This document shows, piece after piece, positions 19,392 to 30,697 of a stretch of 64,000 nt of DNA (position 1 is the stretch's first letter; each line of letters starts with the position of its first letter). The notes beneath the pieces are model-generated. The model was given only the letters and a program-made list of their open reading frames with translations. It did no database searches and had not been told where the DNA came from. Both the position numbers and the translations under genes were made by a program. The stretch is from positions 4,274,000 through 4,337,999 of the forward strand of contig OY987232.1 of the NCBI GenBank assembly GCA_963920705.1, in the 5' to 3' direction. Source of the DNA: Odiellus spinosus (lineage: Eukaryota; Arthropoda; Arachnida; Opiliones; Phalangiidae).

Positions 19392-19428
19392 TAAATGATA
19401 TTTTTCAATGCTAGTTAGAGCTTTTATA
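19392..19428 (-). promoter_or_regulatory. TIR core promoter (TATA + TCATT), right
   Basis: Mirror of 7162-7197: TATAAAAG begins at 19428 on the minus strand and the A of TCATT is at 19396, 32 nt later. The leader of about 35 nt ends at the AT|GTAAGT donor. Confidence 0.6.
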
Positions 19429-20123
19429 CTAAAATTTTATGATCTCGAGTATATAGATAAGATCAATTAACTGGTTCGATACACTTTAAACTGGTTCAAA
19501 CTGCTTTAAATTAAAATTTCCCTCTTTCTTACATTATTGTCTAAAATAGTGGAAAATTTTTAGAGTACTTGAGACTAGTGTTCTTATCGAGTACCTTGAC
19601 GTTTTGCTAGCATATGTTCTAGGACTGGTTGTAGTAGGGGTTCGCACTTGCATTTTATAAACATTTTAAAGTAACGTGCTTGGTTGAAGACGTGGTTTAC
19701 CCTATCCTCATATGGTATGACGTGGATTGTAAAATCCCCGAAAGACACGTGGCGATACACCATGATAATGACGTACTACAGTAGGATACTCGAGATATAT
19801 ACTAATATTAAATACACGTGGTATTGATAAGGAAAACAAGACGGTGATGTTTCATATAGACACGTGGCGATCCGGTATGGTTGCGGGAGACGACACTACA
19901 GGGGATACGACGCCATGACATGGGTAATCCGCTATGAAATAGGTATCATCAGGGTGGTGCTATTCATTTAACATTAATCCGCCATGACAGGGACAATCTG
20001 ACATGACAAGGGAAGCGACGCCATGATAGGAGGTAGGACGCCATGACAGTTGTCCGCCATGACAGTTGTCCGCCATGATAGGGGTATCCACCATGACAGG
20101 GGATAGAACGCCATGACAGGGGT

Positions 20124-20423
20124 AGCAGCAGCCTGCTGCCATAGGATTAACATAGCAGCAGGCTGCTGCCATAGGATTAACATAGCAGCAGGCTGCTGTC
20201 ATAGGATTAACAAAGCAGCAGGCTGCTGTCATAGGATTAACATAGCAGCAGGCTGCTGCCATAGGATTAACATAGCAGCAGGCTGCTGCCATAGGATTAA
20301 CATAGCAGCAGGCTGCTGCCATAGGATTAACATAGCAGCAGGCTGCTGCCATAGGATTAACATAGCAGCAGGCTGCTGCCATAGGATTAACATAGCAGCA
20401 GCCTGCTGCCATAGGATTAACAT
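20124..20423 (-). repeat. 30-bp tandem repeat in right TIR, 10 copies
   Basis: Reverse complement of the left TIR array. It shows a few variants (CTGTCATAGG instead of CTGCCATAGG, and AACAAAGC). The palindromic core GCAGCAGGCTGCTGC is kept in almost every copy. Confidence 0.95.
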
Positions 20424-20452
20424 TGTCCCAGGAACGCCTAAATGACACTACT

Positions 20453-20458
20453 TCTGTC
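20453..20458. repeat. Target-site duplication TCTGTC (right)
   Basis: Directly follows the element end ...GACACTACT and is identical to 6289-6294. Confidence 0.95.
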
Positions 20459-22590
20459 CATTCTGAGTTTTAATATCTGTCACAGATATCTTTCCCTTCT
20501 AGTTGGGTGGCTAACTGTTTTTGAATTAGTGTATAAATTATCATAGGCGACGTACTAACAAGATTAATCACCAAGAGCTAAGATGCATTTCTTACAGTGC
20601 AAGTTAATAATTGCTTGTTATTATTTTTAAATTGTTTCGAAGTATACGCTTCCGTTGATATCTCAATTTACAAGATTTATTAAGTATTAGAATATCTCAT
20701 CGTGTAGTTTACCCTTGGCTCCGAAGTAAGCTTGAAACTCATTTCCCTCGATTGTTTTACGGTTAGACATAATAAATTCCAATTAATGATTTTCTTATTT
20801 CTGATTTAATAACATAATAAAATGCATAGTATAATTATACAATCTTAGCTTTCTCTTAATTTGGGATACAATCGAACGTAGAGGGATGGTGACTTTAATT
20901 AACCGACAGCGTCTACCTTAATAATTGACCTTAAAGTTTTAATCGAAAGAAAACATGAGGAAAACTACTTTAGCAAGATATACCAAAATTTAATATAATC
21001 TAGCCTTGAATTTCTTAAAAGGTGCGAAATAAAGGTGTGGAATCATCGTGGCGTCTGCTGTAAATGTATCTTGTCCCAATGTGCATGTTTTGATGATTCC
21101 ACGTGGCTGAAGGCGTTTACTATTTCCCTGAAAAAGAGGGAGTAATATTGAAAATTTTTAGTCGTAACTCAATTTAAAGGTTTTCAGTTTTCTCGATTAT
21201 TAAAAATTGAATCATTTCTCTAACGAAAACAATCCTTAATATTCAGCACTCTCGGTCCTTTAACAAGTTATCTAAAAGTGTAATATAATCAAGCCTTCTA
21301 ACTCTTAAAAGGTGCGAAATAAATGTGTGGAATCATCGTGGCGTCTGAATGCCCCAATGTTTGATGATTCCACGTGACTGAAGGCCGTTTACTACTTCCC
21401 TGCAAAATTAGATTTTTAGTCGTAACTCCACTTAAAGGCTTTCCGTTTTCTCGTAAGAAAACAATCATTAATATCAAGAGCATATGAAGACCCTCCTTTG
21501 AAGTATCGATCCCTAGCCATGTATGCTTGAACCCGCGCCCGTGAGCAACCGTTTGCGCGGAAAAAAATCATGGTTAGACAGAAGGAAATTTTCATCTCTT
21601 TGGGCAAGCATCGGGTGAAAAAGAAAACCGACACTATCGAGAGTATTAGCCCCCTTTCTCGCAGTGGAAGAGGAAGACGGTAGATTTCCTTACCCGTGAT
21701 GTTTTTCTCTCCTACAGCCCCACTCGCCGCCTCGATTGCTCAAGAGCATTACTGCGCGAAACTCTTAAAGAAGCGGATGAACCCTCCTTCGAAGTCTTTT
21801 ATTCCCTGGCCTCTTTTACGCCTCCTAACGGTAGATATTTTCGGAGCGGGAGTTGAGGTTCGTCGGTCACGCGAAAAGTATCCCTGCAGGAAAAATGTTT
21901 GTTGGTGGAGTTCCTCGGCCAGAGTTTATTTCATTCGATTCCGTGAAAAGTGACTACAATGTCTTTTTTCCGGGTTAAAAACGGCAGGTGGTTCTCACGG
22001 TCTCACCAGCCGCATTTTAATAAGTTCTAGAGAAGTTTGCGAAAAAGGAAAAAGCTGGGGCGGTTTATATTTATACTTAAAGAGTCAACGCAAATTTCGC
22101 TCGTATCGTACGCGTGGGAACGGTAGAGCTCGGGGTCCTTCTTATATAAATCTCGCGCATCCTATATGATTCGAAGATCATCCCCAGAAAAGAGAGAATT
22201 TCCAATATTCCGTATGAAATAGGTCCCCTCCGAGCTAATAAATGAGGAAATTTTACCCCATCAGGGATGAGCACTATTTGGAATAGACTTAAAAGGAGGG
22301 TTTCTGATTTAATTTATAATTCATTGATAATTCACAAATTAAATGAAATTTGACATTCCTGCCATCAGAAACAAATGTCATCTAAAATAGTAGCTAAATA
22401 CGTTAGAAAACAAGGCGTCGTGAGCTTTAGCAGACGATTTTACACTTTGGATTATACTCCTTCTAAGTTTGAAATTTTTTACTGCCGGAATAAACTGTTT
22501 AAGGACGAGGTTTCAAACTCACTCTGGGTCCCTGTCAAGCCTAATTTCCGAGCTAGAATAGATTTTATTTTACCATATAGCCATAGGCCT
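20459..22590. other. Gene-free flank with a duplicated hairpin segment
   Basis: No exon or TE domain recognised. The open frame at 22375-22596 (73 codons, MSSKIVAKY start) has no family resemblance. The stretch at 21540-22290 is richer in GC than its neighbours, but nothing in it can be named. Confidence 0.45.
20990..21410 (+). repeat. Direct repeat of ~130 bp, two copies with internal hairpin
   Basis: 20990-21135 and 21283-21410 share TAATATAATC..GCCTT, CTTAAAAGGTGCGAAATAAA and GTTTACTA.TTCCCTG. Each copy has the inverted pair GTGGAATCATC / GATGATTCCAC separated by about 25-45 nt. The second copy has a deletion in the loop. Confidence 0.75.
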
Positions 22591-22651
22591 GTTTAAACGA
22601 TAACAAATCGATAGGAAACACTTGTATCAGGTTGAATTCTCCATTTAATTA

Positions 22652-24323
22652 GCAATGTTAGTTCGACTCTTCTGCAGGTTCTCTTTACGGGATCCTTCTT
22701 ACTAAAAACGTAAAGTTCCATATCCTCTTCACCAATGACCGGCAGACCAATACTTTTGGACAGTTCTTCCGTTACGAACGATCTCTGTGATCCGTCATCC
22801 AGTATCATTCTAATTGATCGTTCTTTCTTTGGTCCCTTTGCTAAGGTTCTGGCGGTCTTAAGTAGAACTGTCGTCTTAACCCTTGGAATTACCATATTGT
22901 TCACGCTTGTTTCGTTATTAAGATTCGTTTGTTGTTTTACAATTGAATTATCCGGTACGTCATTTCTTTCGGTTACTTCTGGCAAATGATTAATCTTCGA
23001 TACTAGATCTTTCTTACTCCTGGGTCTGTCTTCACATACTGCGGTATGGTGGCGACGCTGGCAGTTCTCGCAACTGATCGACACCCGACACTGTCTTGCT
23101 AAGTGTCGCCCTGTAACGCAGGTGAAACAAAGACCCCTGTTCTGCAATATTTTCTTTCTTGATTCGACGTTATGAATCTTACAGTCTTCCGAACGATGAT
23201 TGTTGCGTTTACAAAACAAGCAGGTGGTTTCGGTATTAATACTTAAGGCCGCTGAACTGCTGTTTAACTTCGATCTTGGACAATTGTTTGTATATTTACC
23301 AGAACTAGCATGATCATAGCCTTGATATCTTTGTCCTCGCCAAGGATTAGAGACCGTTGTCCCATTATTATCTTCTGTTGGACTAAATCGAGTAAATGAC
23401 TGAGCCCTCTCCCGGCATTCCACCTCTCTCCGCAAGAACGTCAATAGTTCTTCAACACCCATCATTTCTTTTGATGCACTCCTTCTACTAAACTCCAAGG
23501 TAATGTCAATTGGCAACAAATTAAGTATAATGGGAAAGAGGAAAGTCCCATATGATGTCTGTTTAACTCCACGTGCATCTAATCCTCTAATTTCGACCTC
23601 ACAGCTATCGTACAATCGTCTTAGCCCTGCAGTATCTGAACTTTTCCTCACAGGCTGTAGTCTTAGTAATTTATTTGTATGTGCATTTATGATGACATCA
23701 TCTCGGCCAAACCTGGACTTCAAAATGTCCACTGCTACTTGATAGTTTTTCTCTTCCCAAGCCAAACCTGCTATGGCACTCAGTGCCGAGCCTCCAAGAT
23801 AGCACTTTAGATAATTGAACTTATCTACCTTGGCTAATTTTTCATTATGGTCTATGGCTACCTCAAATTGTGACCAAAATCCTGTCCACAAGCTAACATC
23901 TCCATAGAACTTAGTTATTTCGAGCCTTGGCAACTTTACTGAGGCAGAAAATGATTGTACTTGCCCACAACTTCCTAGTATATCTTCTGATGACTGGTGA
24001 TGACGCTGATGGTTGTCGTCATCTATGACGTGGTTTCGAAGGATATGTTTGGCTGCTGTCATCATTCCCGTAATTTTGGACTCGTAACGCCCTGCTTTCT
24101 TGGCTTCCGCCTTAACGTCATCAATCGCCGTATTTTCCATGACTTTATCATCTAGTTTAATCAAGAGTTCTCCTTTACTCGCCAGCTGCGCTGTATATAC
24201 CTCGATCATCTTAATGTTGAGAGTCTCTTCTTCCAAAGCGTCTGATAGAACACCAATAAGTTCATCAACCAATTCCAGCACCGCTTCTCGCTTCATCTGA
24301 TGTTTTATTAATTTCTCCGCCAT
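22652..24323 (-). pseudogene. BEL/Pao gag-protease fragment (second copy)
   Basis: Duplicate of the N-terminal 557 codons of the full BEL polyprotein: coiled N-terminus, DUF1759-type Gag (KLPRLEITKFYGDVSLWTGF), three zinc knuckles and the protease motif ILDDGSQRSF. The frame runs on a few codons into flanking DNA and ends at 22593. It lacks RT, RNase H and integrase, so it cannot move by itself. Confidence 0.9.
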
Positions 24324-24449
24324 GTTGATCTCGATCTTTTACCTCCGGATTCCTTCTCCTTTTAGAACCTCTAACGCTACCTTTAGCAACGACCGTGTGG
24401 CTTGCAGTTAACGTCTACTTCATCTAAAGGTTCCCGGGTTTCGGCACCA
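22652..24449 (-). mobile_element. Truncated second BEL/Pao internal region
   Basis: With the adjoining LTR (24450-24758), this matches 28591-30697 over 2,107 bp without length difference, and I noticed only three base differences. It starts at the PBS next to the shared LTR and stops abruptly at 22652 inside the gag-protease region. Confidence 0.9.
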
Positions 24450-24758
24450 TGATATGATTCCGTAAGGTAATAAGACGAAACACTTGATTTTACTTTCCAA
24501 CAAACAAGAATTTAATTATAATAAACTTTTACAACTCGAACAAAATTATCTTGTGTCCGACTCCTTCCGAATCAAGTAAAACTCTAACATGACAAATTCA
24601 CGATCTTTCAATCAACAACTTAATCTTTGACCCATAAAAAACTCGATTATCTATTTAAAACCTTATCTTTTACATCAATATTATCTTTGTTGTTTTCTAC
24701 ATAAAATTAGGTAAAAATTAGGTACAACCTATTGGTTTTTTTAACAATAGTTTTGACA
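24450..24758 (-). repeat. BEL/Pao LTR (3' LTR of the full copy, 5' LTR of the truncated copy)
   Basis: 309 bp. On the minus strand it begins TGTCAAAACTATTG and ends GGAATCATATCA. It is preceded by a purine tract (GGGTGGGAG) and followed directly by the PBS TGGTGCCGAAACCCGGGA. Nearly identical to 30389-30697. Confidence 0.92.
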
Positions 24759-24795
24759 CTCCCACCCGATGAGCTTCTGATCAGCTAACTAAATT

Positions 24796-27700
24796 TCAAA
24801 TTACGTCCACTTCCAATGGGCACAGCAAGTTTATTGGGCGTCTAACAATAATCCCCTTTGGAAGTCTAACTTTACAAGATCGAACAAGTCCATCACGACC
24901 AATTAAATTTTCTTCAATCTTCCCCAGTTTCCAAATCTGTCTTGGTAGGTTGTCCTCCTTAACAAGAACAATATCTCCAACTTTAGGGGTTGCCACCTTA
25001 TTAGGTTTTTTAATCTGGTATGCAGATTGCAACTGTAAAATATACTCATTTTTCCAACGATGCCATAAACGGTTAATAAGTAATTGTTGGTAACGCCATC
25101 GCTTCCTTAAATCTTCGCTGCTAGTGGTGACTGGAATTAAAGAATTTGTAGGTAGGGAGGTTTCGCCTTCAGGTATTAGAAAGTGAGAAGGTGTCAATGG
25201 AGCTGGGTCATTTTGATCATCGTTAAGATACGTTAAGGGACGGGAGTTCAAAATATTTTCTACTTCGGCTAAGATGGTACTCATTTCTTCGAAAGTCAGA
25301 AATGCTACTCCCAAATTTTTCTTCAATACGTTCTTGGTAGAGGAGCCAAGTCTTTCCCACATTCCTCCCCACCATGGGGCCTTCTCTGCAATATATTTCC
25401 AAGATATTCCTTCCTGGGCGCAATACCCTTGAACTCTTTCGCCTTTTATACTGTCCCATAATTTTATCAGCTCCTTCTCCGCCTTTTTAAACGTTCTTGC
25501 ATTATCTGAGTAGATTATTTTACATAACCCTCGTCTAGAAATAAATCTTCGTAGGGATAATAAAAAACTATATGCTGTTAGGTCCGAGACGAGCTCCAAA
25601 TGAATAGCTCGCGTCACAGCACATGTGAATAACGCGATGTACGACTTTCGACTGTTCTTGCTTTTATCTTCTCGTATATATACAGGTCCAGCGAAATCTA
25701 TACCCGTGGTTTGAAAGGGTGGCGTTTGTATGACTATCTTTTGGCAACGGGCTCGTTTCTTCAATAGCTGGTTGTGCCCTCCAACGTTTACAAACGATAC
25801 AACGATGAATTACGTTCTTTACTAACGCTCTTCCTTTAATGATCCAGTACTGTTCTCTTAACTTGGTTAACGTCGTTCCTAATCCAGAGTGTAAACCTCT
25901 ATAGTGTTGGTGCTTGACTATAAGTCTGGATAGACTGAAATTGGGCGGTAGTAGGATAGGATATTTCTGGGCGTATGTGAAATTCGATTTTTGTAATCGT
26001 CCGCTGACTCTTAAGACATCGTTTTCGTCCAAATAAGGCTTGAATTGTAGAATTTTACTTTCCCGAGGCAAGTCTTTCCGCGCTCTAATTAAGTCTATTT
26101 CTTCTTTAAAAGCTTGCGACTGAGTTATTTTTATCCAATAAATTTTTGCTGCTTCTATCTCGTTCGCTATCAATGGTCCAAAATAACGTTCGTCCTTCTT
26201 ACATTTCAAGTTATTAATAAATCGTATGATCCAAGATGTTACGCGAAATACGTGATTGATGTTACTTTTCTCCTCCAGTTTAAGCAACGGTTCTGAAGGT
26301 TGTATTGCAATTGCGATTGCGTTTAGAGATACTTCCCGTGGCTTTGCACGAATTTCAACTTCGAATCCTTGAACATCTGCGCCGTTGATTTTTGACTCCT
26401 CCAACGTATAACAAGGCCAAAATGCCTCGGATTTACAAAGCCATCCTGGTCCATCCCACCACATTCTACTCTGTGCCAAGTCATCTGCGTCGAATCCTTT
26501 AGTTAAAATATCCGCAGGGTTTTCTAGTCCTTTGCAAAACCGCCAAGCTTTCGGCTCGCTTTTTTCCTGTATTTCGATGACTCGGTTTGATACAAACGGC
26601 TTGCATTTCCTTGGATTTCCCTTGATCCAATGCAGGGTGATAGTGGAGTCACTCCAATAATATATTTTTTCTTTGTCTACTTGGCACAACGGTGATACTC
26701 GTGAAGTTAATCTTGTTCCTACCACTGCCCCAAGCAGTTCCAAGCGTGGAAGTGTAACCTTTTTTATGGGCGAGACCCGAGCTTTTGATGTTACAAATTT
26801 AATCCCAATATTTCCAGTTACGGTTACGTAGCGTAGATAGATCACCGACCCGTACGCCGCCTCACTTGCATCGGAAAAGCAATGGAGTTGCAACTCAACA
26901 ATATCATCATTCTTTGCATTTATGTAGTTATAACGGGGAATCATGATCTTTTCAATTAGACGTATTTCGGACTTCCATTTTTGCCAAGTCTTTTCAATTT
27001 CAGATGGTAAGTCTTCGTCCCATTGTAACCCTTTTTGCCAAAGGACCTGGAATAAAATCTTCACCCGTATGGTAAAGGGAGTAAGAAATCCTAAGGGATC
27101 AAACACCCTGGCCGACGCTTGTAGCACTCCACGCTTAGTGTTTGGTGATGTAATAAGAAACTGTAGTAGACTCTCGACGTTGAATGCATAGACGTCAGCG
27201 ACGTTATCCCAAGATAACCCTAACACCTTCAATTCTGACTTGGACTGAAAGATAATATTCTCATCTTCGGAGTCATCAATAAGTTTCTCTTTTTTCCAAA
27301 GCTGTTTCAATATCAAAGAATTAGTTTGCCATTTTCGTAACTTCATCTGAGCTGTTGACAAAATAGAATCGGCTTCTTTTGACCTTTTTAACGCCAATTC
27401 TTCGTTCTCGGCGCCTGATATCAGGTCATCTACATAAAGGTCCTGGCCCAAGATTTTAGTAGTTTCTGGGAACTCCTTGGAGTATTTTTGGACATGATAC
27501 TGGATAGTCGCAGCAAGATGAAATGGACTACTTGTAAGCCCAAATAATACTCGAGTAAATCTCATTATTTTAGTTTTCCAGCGTTGGTCTTGTGTACCCT
27601 TTTGAACCCGAAGGAAACGTACAAAATTTCGATCTTCTTCCGCCAGCTGAACTTGTAAGAACGCTTGCTTAACGTCTGAAACAAACGCTACTTTATGACG

Positions 27701-30262
27701 ACCAAATCGAATTAATAGATCAAATAAATCCGGATTCAAGTTGGCTCCTGTTAGCAGACAGTCATTCAACGACGGTTTACCCTGTTCATGTGAAGAACCG
27801 TCAAAGACAATTCTTATCTTCGTTGTGGTTCTGTCTCTTTTTACTACTAGCTGATGTGGTAAGTAGAACATATTGGTATCCAAATTATTCTGATCTCCCA
27901 CATCTACGTCCTCAATTATACCATTTTCCAAGTATTCAGTGAGGATCTTGTCATACTCCGTAAATAGCACGTTGTCTCGTTCAAATCGTTTCTCCAGCCC
28001 TTTTATTCTGCTGTAAGCGACCTTATAATTGTCAGCTAAGTCTTCGGCCAGATTTTCCTTCCATGGTAAACAAACTTGGTACCTTCCGTTTTTCATCTTG
28101 ACCGTCTTGTTAAAATACTCCATGGCTTCCGTATTAGGAACCTTCTCAATCGACTCCGTAATACCGATACTCTCCAATTCCCAAAATTTCTGTATTTCCT
28201 GGGACAACCTTGTATCTCTTGGGTTTACGTAGCTTTCCTTCGAGTGTGCAATGACTTTATTTACGACTACGCCTCCAATACTACTCCCGTGAACTGTGGC
28301 TGTCGATTCTTCAGGGCCTTGTATCGCCCATCCAAATACGTTTTTCACCGCTACTAGCGAATCATTGATACGAAACGTTTCTCCGGTTACCAGTCTCCAA
28401 TAGCAGTCAGACCCAACCAGAACATCCACCTCCAATTCAAATGGATTACATGGTCTCGAGTCGTCCGACAGCTCTAATCCGTTTTCTCGCATTTTCTTCT
28501 GGATTTCTTCGCCCGGTACGTGGATTAAGGCAAAATTAATATTTGGCACTTCTAACGCCTCAATCCGAATGTATCCGTTTGTTTTCTTCCGCAATGTTAG
28601 TTCGACTCTTCTGCAGGTTCTCTTTACGGGATCCTTCTTACTAAAAACGTAAAGTTCCATATCCTCTTCACCAATGACCGGCAGACCAATACTTTTGGAC
28701 AGTTCTTCCGTTACGAACGATCTCTGTGATCCGTCATCCAGTATCATTCTAATTGATCGTTCTTTCTTTGGTCCCTTTGCTAAGGTTCTGGCGGTCTTAA
28801 GTAGAACTGTCGTCTTAACCCTTGGAATTACCATATTGTTCACGCTTGTTTCGTTATTAAGATTCGTTTGTTGTTTTACAATTGAATTATCCGGTACGTC
28901 ATTTCTTTCGGTTACTTCTGGCAAATGATTAATCTTCGATACTAGATCTTTCTTACTCCTGGGTCTGTCTTCACATACTGCGGTATGGTGGCGACGCTGG
29001 CAGTTCTCGCAACTGATCGACACCCGACACTGTCTTGCTAAGTGTCGCCCTGTAACGCAGGTGAAACAAAGACCCCTGTTCTGCAATATTTTCTTTCTTG
29101 ATTCGACGTTATGAATCTTACAGTCTTCCGAACGATGATTGTTGCGTTTACAAAACAAGCAGGTGGTTTCGGTATTAATACTTAAGGCCGCTGAACTGCT
29201 GTTTAACTTCGATCTTGGACAATTGTTTGTATATTTACCAGAACTAGCATGATCATAGCCTTGATATCTTTGTCCTCGCCAAGGATTAGAGACCGTTGTC
29301 CCATTATTATCTTCTGTTGGACTAAATCGAGTAAATGACTGAGCCCTCTCCCGGCATTCCACCTCTCTCCGCAAGAACGTCAATAGTTCTTCAACACCCA
29401 TCATTTCTTTTGATGCACTCCTTCTACTAAACTCCAAGGTAATGTCAATTGGCAACAAATTAAGTATAATGGGAAAGAGGAAAGTCCCATATGATGTCTG
29501 TTTAACTCCACGTGCATCTAATCCTCTAATTTCCACCTCACAGCTATCGTACAATCGTCTTAGCCCTGCAGTATCTGAACTTTTCCTCACAGGCTGTAGT
29601 CTTAGTAATTTATTTGTATGTGCATTTATGATGACATCATCTCGGCCAAACCTGGACTTCAAAATGTCCACTGCTACTTGATAGTTTTTCTCTTCCCAAG
29701 CCAAACCTGCTATGGCACTCAGTGCCGAGCCTCCAAGATAGCACTTTAGATAATTGAACTTATCTACCTTGGCTAATTTTTCATTATGGTCTATGGCTAC
29801 CTCAAATTGTGACCAAAATCCTGTCCACAAGCTAACATCTCCATAGAACTTAGTTATTTCGAGCCTTGGCAACTTTACTGAGGCAGAAAATGATTGTACT
29901 TGCCCACAACTTCCTAGTATATCTTCTGATGACTGGTGATGACGCTGATGGTTGTCGTCATCTATGACGTGGTTTCGAAGGATATGTTTGGCTGCTGTCA
30001 TCATTCCCGTAATTTTGGACTCGTAACGCCCTGCTTTCTTGGCTTCCGCCTTAACGTCATCAATCGCCGTATTTTCCATGACTTTATCATCTAGTTTAAT
30101 CAAGAGTTCTCCTTTACTCGCCAGCTGCGCTGTATATACCTCGATCATCTTAATGTTGAGAGTCTCTTCTTCCAAAGCGTCTGATAGAACACCAATAAGT
30201 TCATCAACCAATTCCAGCACCGCTTCTCGCTTCATCTGATGTTTTATTAATTTCTCCGCCAT
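24796..30262 (-). CDS. BEL/Pao Gag-Pol polyprotein, frameshifted in the integrase
   Basis: The first frame, 30262 to 25664 (1,532 codons), holds DUF1759-type Gag (about residues 130-290), three Cys/His knuckles (about 365-450: CLFCKRNNHRSEDC, CFTCVTGRHLARQC, CENCQRRHHTAVC) and an aspartic protease (ILDDGSQRSF). These are followed by RT with YVDDLIS near residue 940, Peptidase_A17-type and RNase H regions, and the integrase zinc site (HQHYRGLH ... CIVCKRW) near 1445-1490. It then goes out of frame near 25740. The frame ending at 24796 continues the integrase core (TGIDFAGPVY, IYSDNARTF, EKAPWWGGMWER) and the C-terminal DUF5641-like domain. One indel therefore separates the zinc and catalytic parts of the integrase. 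Confidence 0.92.
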
Positions 30263-30370
30263 GTTGATCTCGATCTTTTACCTCCGGATTCCTTCTCCTT
30301 TTAGAACCTCTAACGCTACCTTTAGCAACGACCGTGTGGCTTGCAGTTAACGTCTACTTCATCTAAAGGT

Positions 30371-30388
30371 TCCCGAGTTTCGGCACCA
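30371..30388 (-). other. BEL/Pao primer-binding site
   Basis: TGGTGCCGAAACTCGGGA directly follows the LTR end ATATCA. The second copy at 24432-24449 reads TGGTGCCGAAACCCGGGA, the form common in BEL elements. The C-to-T change in this copy may weaken primer pairing. Confidence 0.75.
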
Positions 30389-30697
30389 TGATATGATTCC
30401 GTAAGGTAATAAGACGAAACACTTGATTTTACTTTCCAACAAACAAGAATTTAATTATAATAAACTTTTACAACTCGAACAAAATTATCTTGCGTCCGAC
30501 TCCTTCCGAATCAAGTAAAACTCTAACATGACAAATTCACGATCTTTCAATCAACAACTTAATCTTTGACCCATAAAAAACTCGATTATCTATTTAAAAC
30601 CTTATCTTTTACATCAATATTATCTTTGTTGTTTTCTACATAAAATTAGGTAAAAATTAGGTACAACCTATTGGTTTTTTTAACAATAGTTTTGACA
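30389..30697 (-). repeat. BEL/Pao 5' LTR
   Basis: 309 bp with TG...CA ends. The outer end joins Gypsy integrase sequence (AAGTAGGGC|TGTCAAAAC on the minus strand), which fixes the insertion point. Confidence 0.92.

Larger units (their letters stand above)
6295..20452. mobile_element. Maverick/Polinton transposon, complete ends
   Basis: 14,158 bp bounded by 6-bp TCTGTC duplications. The long TIRs begin AGTAGTGTCATTTAGG (5'-AG ... CT-3' ends, as known for Polintons). The gene set is diagnostic: protein-primed PolB, retroviral-type integrase with chromodomain, FtsK/HerA-type packaging ATPase, adenain-like protease, major and minor capsid proteins, and several conserved Polinton unknowns. PolB lies on the plus strand and everything else on the minus strand. 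The copy carries one in-frame stop (PolB) and three apparent frameshifts (major capsid and two small genes). It is therefore a recently inserted but probably defective copy, or the sequence contains errors. Confidence 0.97.
19107..20452 (-). repeat. Polinton right TIR
   Basis: 1,346 bp, inverted to 6295-7482. Most of the extra length is six more copies of the 30-bp repeat. The unique coding sequence of the 224-aa gene begins at its inner edge. Confidence 0.93.
24450..30697 (-). mobile_element. BEL/Pao LTR retrotransposon, near-complete
   Basis: 6,248 bp: LTR 30697-30389, PBS 30388-30371, one long gag-pol frame broken by a frameshift in the integrase, polypurine tract, LTR 24758-24450. The LTRs differ by very few bases, so insertion is recent. 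It is inserted in a Ty3/Gypsy integrase gene. Confidence 0.94.

Noticed and set aside
22735-30239. Plus-strand ORFs inside the BEL region
   Set aside because: Antisense shadows of the BEL polyprotein; they recur at the same offsets in both BEL copies.
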